Source of the DNA: Planctomycetia bacterium
GTDB lineage: Bacteria; Planctomycetota; Phycisphaerae; Phycisphaerales; SM1A02
Assembly (NCBI GenBank): GCA_005776885.1
Contig: SXOD01000020.1
Coordinates: 20,788 to 84,787, forward strand
Length of the DNA stretch: 64,000 nt
Direction of reading: 5' to 3'
Part shown: piece after piece, positions 16,388 through 24,485 of the stretch
Layout: each line of letters opens with the position of its first letter
Position numbering within the stretch: position 1 is the first letter of the stretch
Translations under genes and position numbers: made by a program
Notes under the pieces: generated by a model
What the model was told of the DNA's origin: nothing
The model's database searches: none
Seen by the model: the letters and a program-made list of their open reading frames with translations, nothing else

Positions 16388-17699
16388 GGCGCCCGCGGGC
16401 CATCATCGAACCGCCAAGTCCCAGGAGCACCAAGGCGCCGGGGGCGGGGACGCTCGGCGCAGCGTCCCCGTCGGTGCTGTTTGGCACGACGGAGTCGTCC
16501 AGCGGATCGGTCGGCACCTGTGGGCGGACGACGATCACGCCATTGTCAGGCGGATTGCGATGGCCGGGGTCCTTCCCGTCGGGGTCATCAGGGTCGTTGG
16601 GGTCACCGGGACCATCTGGGTCATCAGGATCGCCAGGATCATTCGGGTCGGTCGGGTCAGACGGGTCACCCCCGGTCGGGTCGTCCCCATCTGGCTCAAA
16701 ATCCTCGCCATCGATTGGCAGGTCCGGATTGGTCACGATCGTGTACTCATTGCCCGCCTGGCCACCGTCGGGGTTGATGGCGGGAGCGTTTCCGTACGTC
16801 ATGGAGATGGCGGAAGGGATCGGGAGGGTTCCTTCCATCTCGCCGTCGTCGTATTGGTCCGGGAACAACACCTTCAGGCGCGAGACACTTGCCTTGTCGA
16901 TGCCAAGCTGCCCGCCAAGCGCGGCATCGGGATCGCCGGAGGCGCAGACAGGAATCAGCTGGATGCGCGTGCTGGAGCCCGGCGGAAGCGTGATTTCATA
17001 GCCCGTGATGAACGCGCCAGTCGGGATGCCCAAGTCGCGCGAACCATCCAGCCCGAGTGCGACAAAGTCCGTGGCGGGCGAGACGCTCAGCGGATCCTCC
17101 ACGCTGCCCCGTCCTTGCGCGAGCATGTCAGCCGTGATCGTGAAGGAGTTCTTGCACTGGATCGGGGATTGGTCAGCGCCGCCACACATCGCGCGGAAGT
17201 TGGTGCCCACCGGGAACTCGCCCATCACGATGAGCTCCGGGTCTCGATCCTCTTCCTCCGCCAGGTCAGGCTGTGACGAGCCAAGAAAGAGCTGGATCTT
17301 CGTAGGCGCCGCACCAGAAAGGTGGACCCACTTGTCGATGGCCGGCCATGCCTGACTGCCGCCCTTGAGGGCGTCGTGGAGTGCTGGGTCGCTGTTGGGG
17401 ACGAACGAGCCGTCCACGCTGCCCTCAAGCACCTCGGTCTTGCCGACAGGGAAAACATACGACGAACTGGTGATTGGGTTCTTCCCGCCGAAGTCAAGCG
17501 TGTTCAGCGTCAGGCGTTGCGTCGCGGCGTTCACCTCGAGCCCGCTGCGGCTGCCGGCGAAAGATTGCGCCATCGCCGTGCCGCTCACGAGGAGACTGAA
17601 GGCCCCAACGGCTGCCACGGGCAACGAGAACGGCGGTGCCGATCGCACGGTTGCGCCGAAGCGACTCAAGCCTCCGCAAGGTCCAAGCTCTCGAAGCAT
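16377..17699 (-). CDS. Secreted protein with a PEP-CTERM-like sorting tail
   Basis: 440 aa. A signal peptide ends near G-T-A-M-A-Q (about residue 42). The middle (45-330) is an unrecognised beta-rich domain. A linker of Asp-Pro repeats (DPNDPGDPDDPDGPGDP) follows, then P-A-P-G-A-L-V-L-L-G-L-G-G and a basic RGRRRR end. The tail matches the PEP-CTERM layout (motif, hydrophobic helix, Arg cluster) with PAPG in place of PEPG. Such tails are cut by exosortase, which is not in the window. ATG 17699 is preceded by GAGGGAAAG, a Shine-Dalgarno site, and by a sigma70-like promoter about 80 bases upstream. Confidence 0.8.
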   Translation of the reverse strand: MLRELGPCGGLSRFGATVRSAPPFSLPVAAVGAFSLLVSGTAMAQSFAGSRSGLEVNAATQRLTLNTLDFGGKNPITSSSYVFPVGKTEVLEGSVDGSFVPNSDPALHDALKGGSQAWPAIDKWVHLSGAAPTKIQLFLGSSQPDLAEEEDRDPELIVMGEFPVGTNFRAMCGGADQSPIQCKNSFTITADMLAQGRGSVEDPLSVSPATDFVALGLDGSRDLGIPTGAFITGYEITLPPGSSTRIQLIPVCASGDPDAALGGQLGIDKASVSRLKVLFPDQYDDGEMEGTLPIPSAISMTYGNAPAINPDGGQAGNEYTIVTNPDLPIDGEDFEPDGDDPTGGDPSDPTDPNDPGDPDDPDGPGDPNDPDDPDGKDPGHRNPPDNGVIVVRPQVPTDPLDDSVVPNSTDGDAAPSVPAPGALVLLGLGGSMMARGRRRR

Positions 17700-17784
17700 C
17701 ACTTTCCCTCTCTGACGTGCACAAACGGTGCCAGACGCGCCATCCGACGCCCAACGGGCGATCGGGGCACGGCTTCCGAAGGGA

Positions 17785-17812
17785 AGTATGGCGTTCGCAC
17801 GGCAGAAGTCAA
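17785..17812 (-). promoter_or_regulatory. Sigma70-like promoter of the PEP-CTERM-like gene
   Basis: On the minus strand TTGACT (17807-17812), 16 bases, then CATACT (17785-17790). This predicts an untranslated leader of about 80 bases ending in a Shine-Dalgarno site, unlike the leaderless genes nearby. Confidence 0.5.
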
Positions 17813-17819
17813 GACGAAT

Positions 17820-17848
17820 CCGGAAGTGTTCCGGCTCAGGCCCGGAAC
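17820..17848. repeat. Overlapping inverted repeats between tadA and the PEP-CTERM-like gene
   Basis: GTTCCGG and CCGGAAC (17828-17848, 7-base loop) overlap a second repeat CCGGAA-GTG-TTCCGG (17820-17834). They lie just after the tadA stop and just upstream of the -35 box of the next gene. There is no T-run, so this may be a protein-binding site or a Rho-type 3' end rather than an intrinsic terminator. Confidence 0.45.
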
Positions 17849-17860
17849 GGTCCTGCGTGG

Positions 17861-18373
17861 TTATCGGATTGCGGCGGCCCGGCGGGCCCGAAAAAACGTC
17901 CGGAGCAATCCGGCCGAGGCGGCGGCAAGCACCCCGCCGACGACCGCTGGGCGGTGATTGAGGCGGGCGTCCTGCGGGATTCGGTAGAGGGATCGGCACG
18001 CACCGGCCTTGGGGTCATCCGCGCCGTACACGATCCTGGCGAGTCGGCCGTTCACGGTGGCCCCGGCACACATGGTGCAGGGTTCCAGCGTGACGGCCAT
18101 CGAACACCCCTCCAGCCGCCATCCGCCCAACCGCTGCGCGGCCAACCGCATGGCGACGATTTCGGCATGGTCCGATGGATCCGTGGATGCCTCCCGTCGA
18201 TTCCCGGCCTCACCCAGCACGTCGTCGCCCCGGTAGACGACGGCACCCACGGGCACCTCCCCCTCACCCGCCGCCCGTGCCGCCAGCGCGAGCGCTCGCT
18301 GCATCATCCTGACGTCAAGGGCCGAGCACCCGGCGGGCAGCCGGCGGCGGCGCCTGGCCAGCGACGAACTCAT
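17861..18373 (-). CDS. tadA: tRNA adenosine(34) deaminase TadA family
   Basis: Deaminates adenosine 34 of tRNA-Arg(ACG) to inosine. 170 aa, typical size. Zinc and catalytic residues are visible: HAE (69-71), with E71 as the proton shuttle, and PCTMC (98-102). EGEVPVGAVV, GRLARIVYGADDPKAGA and a C-terminal LRTFFRARR are family hallmarks. The first ten residues are basic and poorly conserved. It is last in the minus-strand operon, overlapping the tatC stop by four bases. Confidence 0.92.
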   Translation of the reverse strand: MSSSLARRRRRLPAGCSALDVRMMQRALALAARAAGEGEVPVGAVVYRGDDVLGEAGNRREASTDPSDHAEIVAMRLAAQRLGGWRLEGCSMAVTLEPCTMCAGATVNGRLARIVYGADDPKAGACRSLYRIPQDARLNHRPAVVGGVLAAASAGLLRTFFRARRAAAIR

Positions 18374-19413
18374 TCACCCCCCGATGCGTCGCCATCCGGC
18401 TCACGCATTCGGCGTCCCACGCTTCCGGCGGCCACGCGATGGGCGGGGGCGATCACGAGCAGCACGATGCTTCCCTCGTAGAGTGCGTAGAGCGGGACGA
18501 TCAGGAGCACCATCGTCAGGATGTCGCCGGGCCCGGCGATGGCGGCAACCACCGTGATGGCCATGAGCGCGATCCGCCGCTTGGATCGAAGCATCGGGGG
18601 ATCGACCACGCCAAGCCAGCCGAGGAGGAGCACGGCGACCGGCAGCTGGAACGTGATGGCCACCGCGGCGGCGACCAGCAAGACGAAGTCGATGTAGTCC
18701 TTGAGCCGGAAGACTTGGTGCAGCGCGTTGGGCCGGTTCATCCCGATCGTCACGATTTCCAGCCCAGCGGAGGCCATCCCCTCCGCCGTCGGCGACGAGG
18801 CCTCGGATTGTTCGGTGGTCGCTGGAATCGCCAGGCGCAGTTCGTGTGCCGTCGAGTTGAACCACATCTCGCCCGGTGCGGCGACCGTGGGATCGGCGGT
18901 GACCACGGGCAGCGACGGTGACCCATCATGCGCCCGGGCGCCAGCGGTGATGACGGTCGGAGCCGACTCGCCGAAGCCGATGAGCCCCGCCATCATCAGG
19001 GGCAACATCACCCAGTAGAGGAGCGACATGCCTCCCACGACGAGGAGGGACGAGAGCGGCACCAGGAACCGCGCAAAGCGCCGTTCGTGGATGTAGAGGC
19101 CGGGGGAGACGAAGAGCCAGAACTGCCAGAGCACCCACGGTGCGCTCACGACCAACGCCGCGATGAGGGAGAGCTTGAAGTCGGTGGTGAGTGCCTCGAC
19201 CGGCGACATCACCTGCATCGACGTCGGGAGGCCGCGCGCTTGCTGCGCCGCAAAGACGGGCGCGCACAGGAACTGGCGCATGTGCGGCGCAACGAAGAAC
19301 AGGGCGATCGAGGCGGGGAGCGGGATGGCCAGCGCCCAGAAGATCCTGCGACGGAGCTCCTCCAGGTGCCCACCGAAGGGCATCGACCCACTCTCCTGTG
19401 ACGAATCGATCAT
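18370..19413 (-). CDS. tatC: Sec-independent translocase subunit TatC with a large extra loop
   Basis: Core receptor of the twin-arginine pathway, which would export proteins such as ActB encoded later in the window. FGGHLEELRRRIFWAL (13-28) is the conserved cytoplasmic start, and PWVLWQFWLFVSPGLY and ITFQLPVAVLLLGWLG mark helices two and four. The protein is 347 aa, about 100 longer than usual. The extra sequence (about 150-230) lies between helices three and four on the outer face and includes a WFNSTAHELRLAI strand pair. ATG 19413 overlaps the upstream stop (ATGA). tatA and tatB are not in the window. Confidence 0.92.
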   Translation of the reverse strand: MIDSSQESGSMPFGGHLEELRRRIFWALAIPLPASIALFFVAPHMRQFLCAPVFAAQQARGLPTSMQVMSPVEALTTDFKLSLIAALVVSAPWVLWQFWLFVSPGLYIHERRFARFLVPLSSLLVVGGMSLLYWVMLPLMMAGLIGFGESAPTVITAGARAHDGSPSLPVVTADPTVAAPGEMWFNSTAHELRLAIPATTEQSEASSPTAEGMASAGLEIVTIGMNRPNALHQVFRLKDYIDFVLLVAAAVAITFQLPVAVLLLGWLGVVDPPMLRSKRRIALMAITVVAAIAGPGDILTMVLLIVPLYALYEGSIVLLVIAPAHRVAAGSVGRRMREPDGDASGGE

Positions 19414-20228
19414 GGGGCTGGTGGTGGTGACGGGGCGGCGCACGCCGCCGCCAGTGCGGGGCCGAAGAAGGTTACCGCGTTGGCGTCCAGCTGACGCTCG
19501 AACGCTTCAGGGTCGATGCCCCGCACGCGCGCCAGACACTCGGCGACGTGCCCGACGAATCTCGGGGCATTTGGACGCACGGACCGGTGGGGCTCGGGCG
19601 TGAGGAACGGGGCATCGGTCTCCACCATCACGCGGTCCGCGGGAACAAGCGCAGCGGCTTCGCGGATGGCGGCGGCATTCTTGAAGGTCGCCGCGCCGGT
19701 GAAGGAGATCCACGCTCCCGCGTCCAGAATCTGGCGTGCCTCGTCCGCCGTCTCGGTGAAGCAGTGAAAGACCATCTCGTCCATCGGGATGCCCGAGGCA
19801 CGCAACACGGGAAGGAGCCTGGGGACGGCCTTGCGGCAATGGACGACCAGCGGCTTCCCCACGCCTTCCGCGCGCAGGCATCCGATCCGAGCGAGTTGCT
19901 CGGTCAACACGCGCTCCTGCACGGCGGGCAGGGGGCGCTCGTGGTGTTCGTCAAGCCCGAGCTCGCCGAAGGCCACGCACCGCTCGTCACGGGACAGTTC
20001 CGCGTGCCGGGCCCAGTCGATGGGCTGGTCGGCGTAGCTCGGATGGATGCCGACGCTGAACACCACCCGAGGATCGGCATGCGCGATGTCCCGGGCCTCC
20101 CCGGCATCGGTCGTTGTCGTGGAGATCGTGATCGCGGCCCGCACCCCCGCGGCGCGCGCGTCATCCATCACTCGACGGACATCGTGCCTGAACTCTGGGA
20201 AGGTGAGATGGCAGTGGGTGTCGATCAC
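19410..20228 (-). CDS. TatD-family metal-dependent hydrolase (DNase)
   Basis: A TIM-barrel amidohydrolase-like protein of 272 aa. Metal-binding motifs are VIDTHCHL at the N-terminus, FGELGLDEH, LVVHCRKA and VETDAPFLTPEPH; ALAREIG-type spacing is normal. E. coli relatives are 3'-5' exonucleases and are not part of the translocase. GTG 20228 is used because it begins the IDTHCHL motif and overlaps the upstream stop (GTGA). It sits between the antiporter-like genes and tatC. Confidence 0.9.
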   Translation of the reverse strand: MIDTHCHLTFPEFRHDVRRVMDDARAAGVRAAITISTTTTDAGEARDIAHADPRVVFSVGIHPSYADQPIDWARHAELSRDERCVAFGELGLDEHHERPLPAVQERVLTEQLARIGCLRAEGVGKPLVVHCRKAVPRLLPVLRASGIPMDEMVFHCFTETADEARQILDAGAWISFTGAATFKNAAAIREAAALVPADRVMVETDAPFLTPEPHRSVRPNAPRFVGHVAECLARVRGIDPEAFERQLDANAVTFFGPALAAACAAPSPPPAP

Positions 20229-21631
20229 GGGAGGGTCGATTCGTCTCGTCGCAGCGCCAGGCGCAGGAACGCCGGCCCGAGCAGTGCATTGAACACCACC
20301 ATCCCCAGCAGCATGGCGTGCATGGATCGAGCCCACGGATGGCCACCGAGTTGGCTCTCGAAGTCCGCCAGCAGCGCGATGGCCACGGCCGCCTGCGGGA
20401 GGAAGGCCATCCAGGCATTGGCGCGCAGCGATGGCGATGGCGCGCGAGTCGCCGGCAGGGCGGCCCGGCATGCCAGCCAGAGTCCGCCCGCGCGCATCAA
20501 GGCCAACCCGAGCGCGACGGGGGCCAATGCGAGGGCGGCACCCAAGTCCAGTCGCGCCCCGATGATGGGGAATGCCACGCAGAGCACGGGAACGAGATAG
20601 GTGTCCGTCGCGTGGGTGAGCCGAGCGGCGTCCAGTCTCGGGAAGTTGGCGGCAGCGATGCCTGCGGCCAGGCTGGTGAGCAGTATGGAGAGGTCGAAGT
20701 GGATGGCCACCGCAACGATCACCACGGCCGAGAGTCCGGCGAGAGCATCGTCACGGATCGGTGTTCGTGCGGCCAACCACGCCAGCATCGGCCCGACGAT
20801 CGCCCCGGCGAGCAGGCTTCCCACCAGGTGGGTGGCGACCGTTGCCATTCCTTCCACCAATCCGGCGCCTTCGGTGCTTCCGGGGCCCAAAGCCACGGCG
20901 CCGCCGAGCACCGCCGTGAAGGCGACGGTCAGCACCAGGTCCTTGAGGATCGTCGTGGCCAGTGCGGTGCGCGCGACGATCCCCCTTGCGCCAAGTTCGC
21001 GCACCACCGCCACGACGATGGCGGGGCTGTTGGCAACCAAGACCATCCCCGCCGCCAGGCTCCCCAGGATGAGGCCCGGCTGGAGCGATCCTTCCAGGTG
21101 CCACCCGGCGGGTGCCGCGATGGCCACGGCGAAAAGGGCTGCGGCCCCCGCTGGCGCCAGGAGTGCCAGCTGCCAACCCACCAGTCGGAGCGAGACGTGG
21201 AGGTGAGGTCGCAACACGCTGGCGCGGAGCTCACTGCCGGCCAGCAGGCCGATCAACGCGATGGCGGCGTCGTCGACCAGTGCCACGCTTGAGAGGGCAC
21301 GATCATCAAGGATCGTGACCGGGAAGTGGGCGAGCGCCGCAAGTCCTGGGCCGGCGGCGAGTCCCACCAACAGGTAGCCGGTGACTCGCGGGAGTGACGC
21401 ACACTCCGCGAGTCGGCCCGCGACCCACCCGCTGAGCAGGAGCCACCCAAGCATGAAGGGCCCCAGTGCCGACTCGGGCACGTCCCCGACGCTGCCCCAC
21501 CGCACGGCAGCACCGGCAATCGTCAACATCAGCATGGCCAGCGCCAGCATGTGTGGACCGCGCACCGCGGCCTTTGTGATCGCGAACGCAGGATTGCCTT
21601 CGCGTCCGCTCAACCGGGAACCCTCCGCCAC
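20225..21631 (-). CDS. CPA2-like cation:proton antiporter membrane protein (second of pair)
   Basis: Up to 468 aa, with about 12 hydrophobic segments. AGRLAECASLPRVTGYLLVG is typical of the first helices of the Na_H_Exchanger domain, and AIALIGLLAGSELR and VVANSPAIVVAVVRELGA-like segments follow in order. No TrkA-N regulatory domain is attached. The start is uncertain: GTG 21631 overlaps the previous gene by 22 bases, TTG 21613 would give a 4-base overlap, and ATG 21550 begins just before the first helix. It lies directly after another antiporter-like gene in an operon with EIIA and a PII-like protein. Confidence 0.8.
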   Translation of the reverse strand: MAEGSRLSGREGNPAFAITKAAVRGPHMLALAMLMLTIAGAAVRWGSVGDVPESALGPFMLGWLLLSGWVAGRLAECASLPRVTGYLLVGLAAGPGLAALAHFPVTILDDRALSSVALVDDAAIALIGLLAGSELRASVLRPHLHVSLRLVGWQLALLAPAGAAALFAVAIAAPAGWHLEGSLQPGLILGSLAAGMVLVANSPAIVVAVVRELGARGIVARTALATTILKDLVLTVAFTAVLGGAVALGPGSTEGAGLVEGMATVATHLVGSLLAGAIVGPMLAWLAARTPIRDDALAGLSAVVIVAVAIHFDLSILLTSLAAGIAAANFPRLDAARLTHATDTYLVPVLCVAFPIIGARLDLGAALALAPVALGLALMRAGGLWLACRAALPATRAPSPSLRANAWMAFLPQAAVAIALLADFESQLGGHPWARSMHAMLLGMVVFNALLGPAFLRLALRRDESTLP

Positions 21632-22839
21632 GCCATGCGCCGAATGTTCGCAATGGCCAGTGGCGCGATCGACACGAACGGCGCCGTCAGGGCCACGGCC
21701 AGCAGGAGGCCTCGCGCCAGCGGCGATGGAGTGAACAGCGCAAAGTTGAGGGCCAGCGCCACGGCGAGCGGTGCCTGCCGTGACGTGGCGTGCATGAGTG
21801 GGCTGGCAAGATCAACGGAGGTTCCTTCGTGGCGAAGGGCGTCACGCAAGAGCGCGGGCTTCAGCACCAGTCGGGTTGCCGCGAACGCCATCGGCAAGAG
21901 GAGCCACCACATGGAATGCCCGGAGGCCCCGTAGAACCCCGCTCCCAGTTGGACCAGCCACGCCGCGAGCGGCTCCAGCTTTTGTGCGACGGATTCGATG
22001 GAGAGCAGTGCGCCTCGAACGTTGGCCACTGCCGCGCCGACGAGCAGTGCCAGCAGCATCGGCCCGATCCCGACGATGCCAGCCGCGCCAGCGGCAAATG
22101 CCATCATGCCGATGAGGACCACCATCCGGCGTGTCGCCATGGCGGAATCCGGGACTCGGTCGGCCATCACCACCCAGCCCGCACCGACGATGGCGGCCGC
22201 TGCCACCAGCGCACGCGCCAGGCCCACCGGTTCCTGCCAGGATGCGGCCACGCTGGCGATCGCGAGGCCGAGGAGAGCCGCCAGGCCGCTCCCGGCCTGC
22301 ACGATCGTGGCGAGTCGACCCGACGCCACCTCAAATCGAACGCGGAGCGACCGGGTCTCTGGATTCCACCCGGACAGGGCCACGAAGATCGTGACGCCGC
22401 CCAGGAGCAGCGCACTTGGTCCAGCCGCGACGCCTGTGCGGGCGAGGATGACGGTGGCCAACAGCGCGAGCAACGCGGCGACGACCAAATCGATCCACAC
22501 CAGCCGCCAGAGCACGCCGGGCACCCTGCGCAAGAGCAGGGGACGGGCCTGCATTCCCACGATGAGGGCCACCCACGCACACCCGATCACGAAGAGGGGT
22601 TCCAGTTTTGTGGCTGTGTCCGAGTCGACCATGGACAGGCTCTCCGGTCCGGCCGCTGCGCCAAGGGCCAGGGGAATGACGCCGGATGAGGCAAGGGCGG
22701 CGACGGCCGGCCGACGGCGCCACCGTCGAAAGCGCGTGCTGATGGTGGCCAGCGCCAGCACTCCCACGATCGTGGCCAGAAGGGCGAGCAGGAGGGGGCT
22801 GGCTGGCGTGGCAGCGGTATGGGTCACGGTGTCAGTCAC
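21610..22839 (-). CDS. Antiporter-like polytopic membrane protein (first of pair)
   Basis: 409 aa, about 12 hydrophobic segments. The arrangement (VIGCAWVALIVGMQARPLLL, then VVMADRVPD and MLLALLVGAAVANVRG) resembles a Na+/H+ exchanger fold but is more diverged than the next gene and lacks clear ion-site acidic residues in the usual places. It may form a heterodimer with the downstream antiporter. GTG 22839 overlaps the PII-like stop by 8 bases. The stop lies within the start region of the next gene. Confidence 0.65.
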   Translation of the reverse strand: MTDTVTHTAATPASPLLLALLATIVGVLALATISTRFRRWRRRPAVAALASSGVIPLALGAAAGPESLSMVDSDTATKLEPLFVIGCAWVALIVGMQARPLLLRRVPGVLWRLVWIDLVVAALLALLATVILARTGVAAGPSALLLGGVTIFVALSGWNPETRSLRVRFEVASGRLATIVQAGSGLAALLGLAIASVAASWQEPVGLARALVAAAAIVGAGWVVMADRVPDSAMATRRMVVLIGMMAFAAGAAGIVGIGPMLLALLVGAAVANVRGALLSIESVAQKLEPLAAWLVQLGAGFYGASGHSMWWLLLPMAFAATRLVLKPALLRDALRHEGTSVDLASPLMHATSRQAPLAVALALNFALFTPSPLARGLLLAVALTAPFVSIAPLAIANIRRMAWRRVPG

Positions 22840-23188
22840 CGGGGAGGACCGATCCGGCGAGCGGGAGTGCCGCGATGATCGGGCGGTCGGACGCCGGGAG
22901 CTGACGAGCGAATCGCAACGCCGTGTCGGCGGCCGCCGCGGGGGCGATCGCGAGCAGCACTCGACTGCCGCTCGCGGCGGGAAGCAATGCAGCGAGCCCG
23001 GAGAAGATCGGGAGTTCTTCACGGAGGATCGACGCGAGGCCCCGACTCTCTATGACGGTGCCCCCCGGCACGCCGGCATCGAGGAACACATTGACCAGTT
23101 GTTCAAATCCGGACTCGGACCGGGCGATCCCGATCAGGAGTTGCTGCGAGGAGCCCGAAAGTCCGGCGCTTGGAGCAGGGTCAGTCAT
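22832..23188 (-). CDS. Small PII-like regulatory protein
   Basis: 118 aa with no membrane segment. LLIGIARSESGFEQLVNVFL, then G-V-P-G-G-T-V-I-E-S-R-G-L-A-S-I-L and ELPIFSGLAALL follow the pattern of small ferredoxin-fold proteins related to PII (GlnB) that are often found beside ion transporters. The long uridylylated T-loop of true PII is missing. It may sense a nucleotide and gate the two antiporter proteins. ATG 23188 overlaps the EIIA stop by 8 bases. The family assignment rests on pattern alone. Confidence 0.55.
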   Translation of the reverse strand: MTDPAPSAGLSGSSQQLLIGIARSESGFEQLVNVFLDAGVPGGTVIESRGLASILREELPIFSGLAALLPAASGSRVLLAIAPAAAADTALRFARQLPASDRPIIAALPLAGSVLPGD

Positions 23189-23639
23189 GGCGCTGGTCCT
23201 CCTCCCGAAGTGCGGCCTCGAGGCTCGCGGAATCGATCGATCCCCGGAGGCGGGCAGCGCTTGCGGGGTCGCGGAGGATCCTGGCCAACCTCGCGAGCAG
23301 TTGCACATGATTCCATGGCTGTGTCGAAGGTCCTATAATGCATATCACTAGTGTTATAGGACTATGAGGTCCATCCCATTCGATTCCGGACTTCACGAGT
23401 AGCGGTAGGACCTGAAACTTGGTCGCCTTTGGGAGGATGGCGTGCGGAATGGCCAACCCATCGGCCACGATGGTCCCTCCTTGTGCCTCGCGGGCGAGGA
23501 GAGCTCCCTTGACCGCCGATTGATCGAGGGCCGGATCTTCGGCCGCTGCGAGCGCAGCCAATCGCCGAAACGCATCGTCGCGAGAGAGCCGATCTTCCAC
23601 CTGGGCGGCTCCGAACGCGAGTGAGTCTCTGACACGCAT
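23181..23639 (-). CDS. PTS EIIA (PtsN-like) domain protein heading the antiporter operon
   Basis: 152 aa; EIIA type-2 domain with the phospho-accepting histidine in ADGLAIPHAILP (His66) and the later segment VICIIGPSTQPWNHVQLLARLARIL. There are no PTS permease genes around it. Its place at the head of a tightly overlapping operon with a PII-like protein and two antiporters suggests it controls ion transport, as PtsN controls potassium uptake in E. coli (known for that species, inferred here). TAACCT lies 7 bases before ATG 23639. It is divergent from the respiratory operon. Confidence 0.88.
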   Translation of the reverse strand: MRVRDSLAFGAAQVEDRLSRDDAFRRLAALAAAEDPALDQSAVKGALLAREAQGGTIVADGLAIPHAILPKATKFQVLPLLVKSGIEWDGPHSPITLVICIIGPSTQPWNHVQLLARLARILRDPASAARLRGSIDSASLEAALREEDQRHD

Positions 23640-23646
23640 TGTTGAA

Positions 23647-23652
23647 AGGTTA
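23647..23652 (-). promoter_or_regulatory. -10-like TAACCT for the EIIA-antiporter operon, leaderless layout
   Basis: On the minus strand TAACCT ends 7 bases before ATG 23639; the overlapping GATAAC is an alternative hexamer. There is no Shine-Dalgarno sequence. Confidence 0.4.
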
Positions 23653-23660
23653 TCGCCTGC

Positions 23661-23690
23661 TTGACCGACCGGAACTCAGGACACTACGAT
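23661..23690 (+). promoter_or_regulatory. Promoter of the alternative complex III operon
   Basis: TTGACC (23661-23666), 18 bases, then TACGAT (23685-23690). The start site would fall near 23697, about 17 bases before ATG 23714. The -10 box and spacer lie inside a perfect inverted repeat. Confidence 0.5.
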
Positions 23691-23699
23691 CCTGAGTTC
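23672..23699. promoter_or_regulatory. Perfect inverted repeat, candidate operator for the respiratory operon
   Basis: GAACTCAGGA and TCCTGAGTTC are exact 10-base arms around an 8-base spacer. The repeat covers the spacer and -10 box of the predicted act promoter, between two divergent operons. A terminator is not needed here, so a regulator-binding site is the simpler reading. Confidence 0.6.
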
Positions 23700-23713
23700 G
23701 AGATTGTGAAAAA

Positions 23714-24394
23714 ATGCACAATGTCGCAGGGCCGCCACCCGTGAGCAGATTCCTCTTCCCTCGTTGGACCAATCTCGTCCTGCCCCTGATCCTCATCGTG
23801 GGGGCCACCGCGCCGATCTACATGGCTTTCGTGGTGGCCTACGGGCTCAGCCCGAAGACGCTTGACGTGGGGTACCAGCCGACGCAACCCGTGCCGTACT
23901 CCCACGCGCTCCACGTCGGGGAGCTTGGCCTGGATTGCCGGTACTGCCACAACACGGTCGAGTCATCCCCGCAAGCCTCCGTCCCGCCGACGCAGACGTG
24001 CATGAACTGCCATACGCAGATCCGCAAGGAGTCGCTCAAGCTGGAGCCCGTCCGAGCTTCCTACGAGTCGGGCATGCCGATCGAGTGGACGCGGGTGAAC
24101 AAGGTTGGCGATTACGCCTACTTCGACCACAGCGCCCACGTGAATCGCGGCGTTTCGTGCGTGGAGTGCCACGGACGCGTCGACCAGATGGAAGTGGTGC
24201 AGCGCGCTGCGCCGCTGAGCATGGGGTGGTGCCTGGAGTGCCACCGCGACCCGATCGATCGCATTCGCCCCGTCAGTGAGGTCTTCAACCTCGGGTGGGA
24301 CGCTGCGGCCAGCCTCACGGATGCCGACCGCGACGCCCTCGTCCGGCAGTACCACCTCAACCCCAGCGAGAACTGCTCGACCTGCCATCGCTGA
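23714..24394 (+). CDS. actA: Alternative complex III subunit ActA, pentaheme cytochrome c
   Basis: Electron-transfer subunit of the quinol oxidoreductase that replaces the bc1 complex. 226 aa. One N-terminal membrane segment (LVLPLILIVGATAPIYMAFV) anchors a periplasmic domain with five CxxCH heme c sites, at C75, C96, C149, C173 and C221, matching the pentaheme ActA of Rhodothermus-type complexes. ATG 23714 is used; GTG 23741 (giving MSRFLFPRWTN) is equally plausible. It is the first gene of a long operon and requires a cytochrome c maturation system, which is not in the window. Confidence 0.95.
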   Translation: MHNVAGPPPVSRFLFPRWTNLVLPLILIVGATAPIYMAFVVAYGLSPKTLDVGYQPTQPVPYSHALHVGELGLDCRYCHNTVESSPQASVPPTQTCMNCHTQIRKESLKLEPVRASYESGMPIEWTRVNKVGDYAYFDHSAHVNRGVSCVECHGRVDQMEVVQRAAPLSMGWCLECHRDPIDRIRPVSEVFNLGWDAAASLTDADRDALVRQYHLNPSENCSTCHR

Positions 24395-24485
24395 TCGCGA
24401 CGGACGGGACTGAGCATCCCAGACAAGCACGACCGAGACAGACACTGGCCGCCCCGCGGCCGACCAGCACAGGTACCACGAAGCG

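Noticed and set aside
17820..17848. Inverted repeats after tadA as an intrinsic terminator
   Set aside because: No T-run follows on the minus strand; kept only as a repeat of unknown role.
18370..20228. A full tatABCD translocase operon
   Set aside because: Only tatC is a translocase gene here; the TatD-type protein is a nuclease and no tatA or tatB is present.
24449..24463. GGCCG/CGGCC hairpin between actA and actB as a regulatory element
   Set aside because: Only a 5-bp stem, which is expected by chance in GC-rich spacer DNA.
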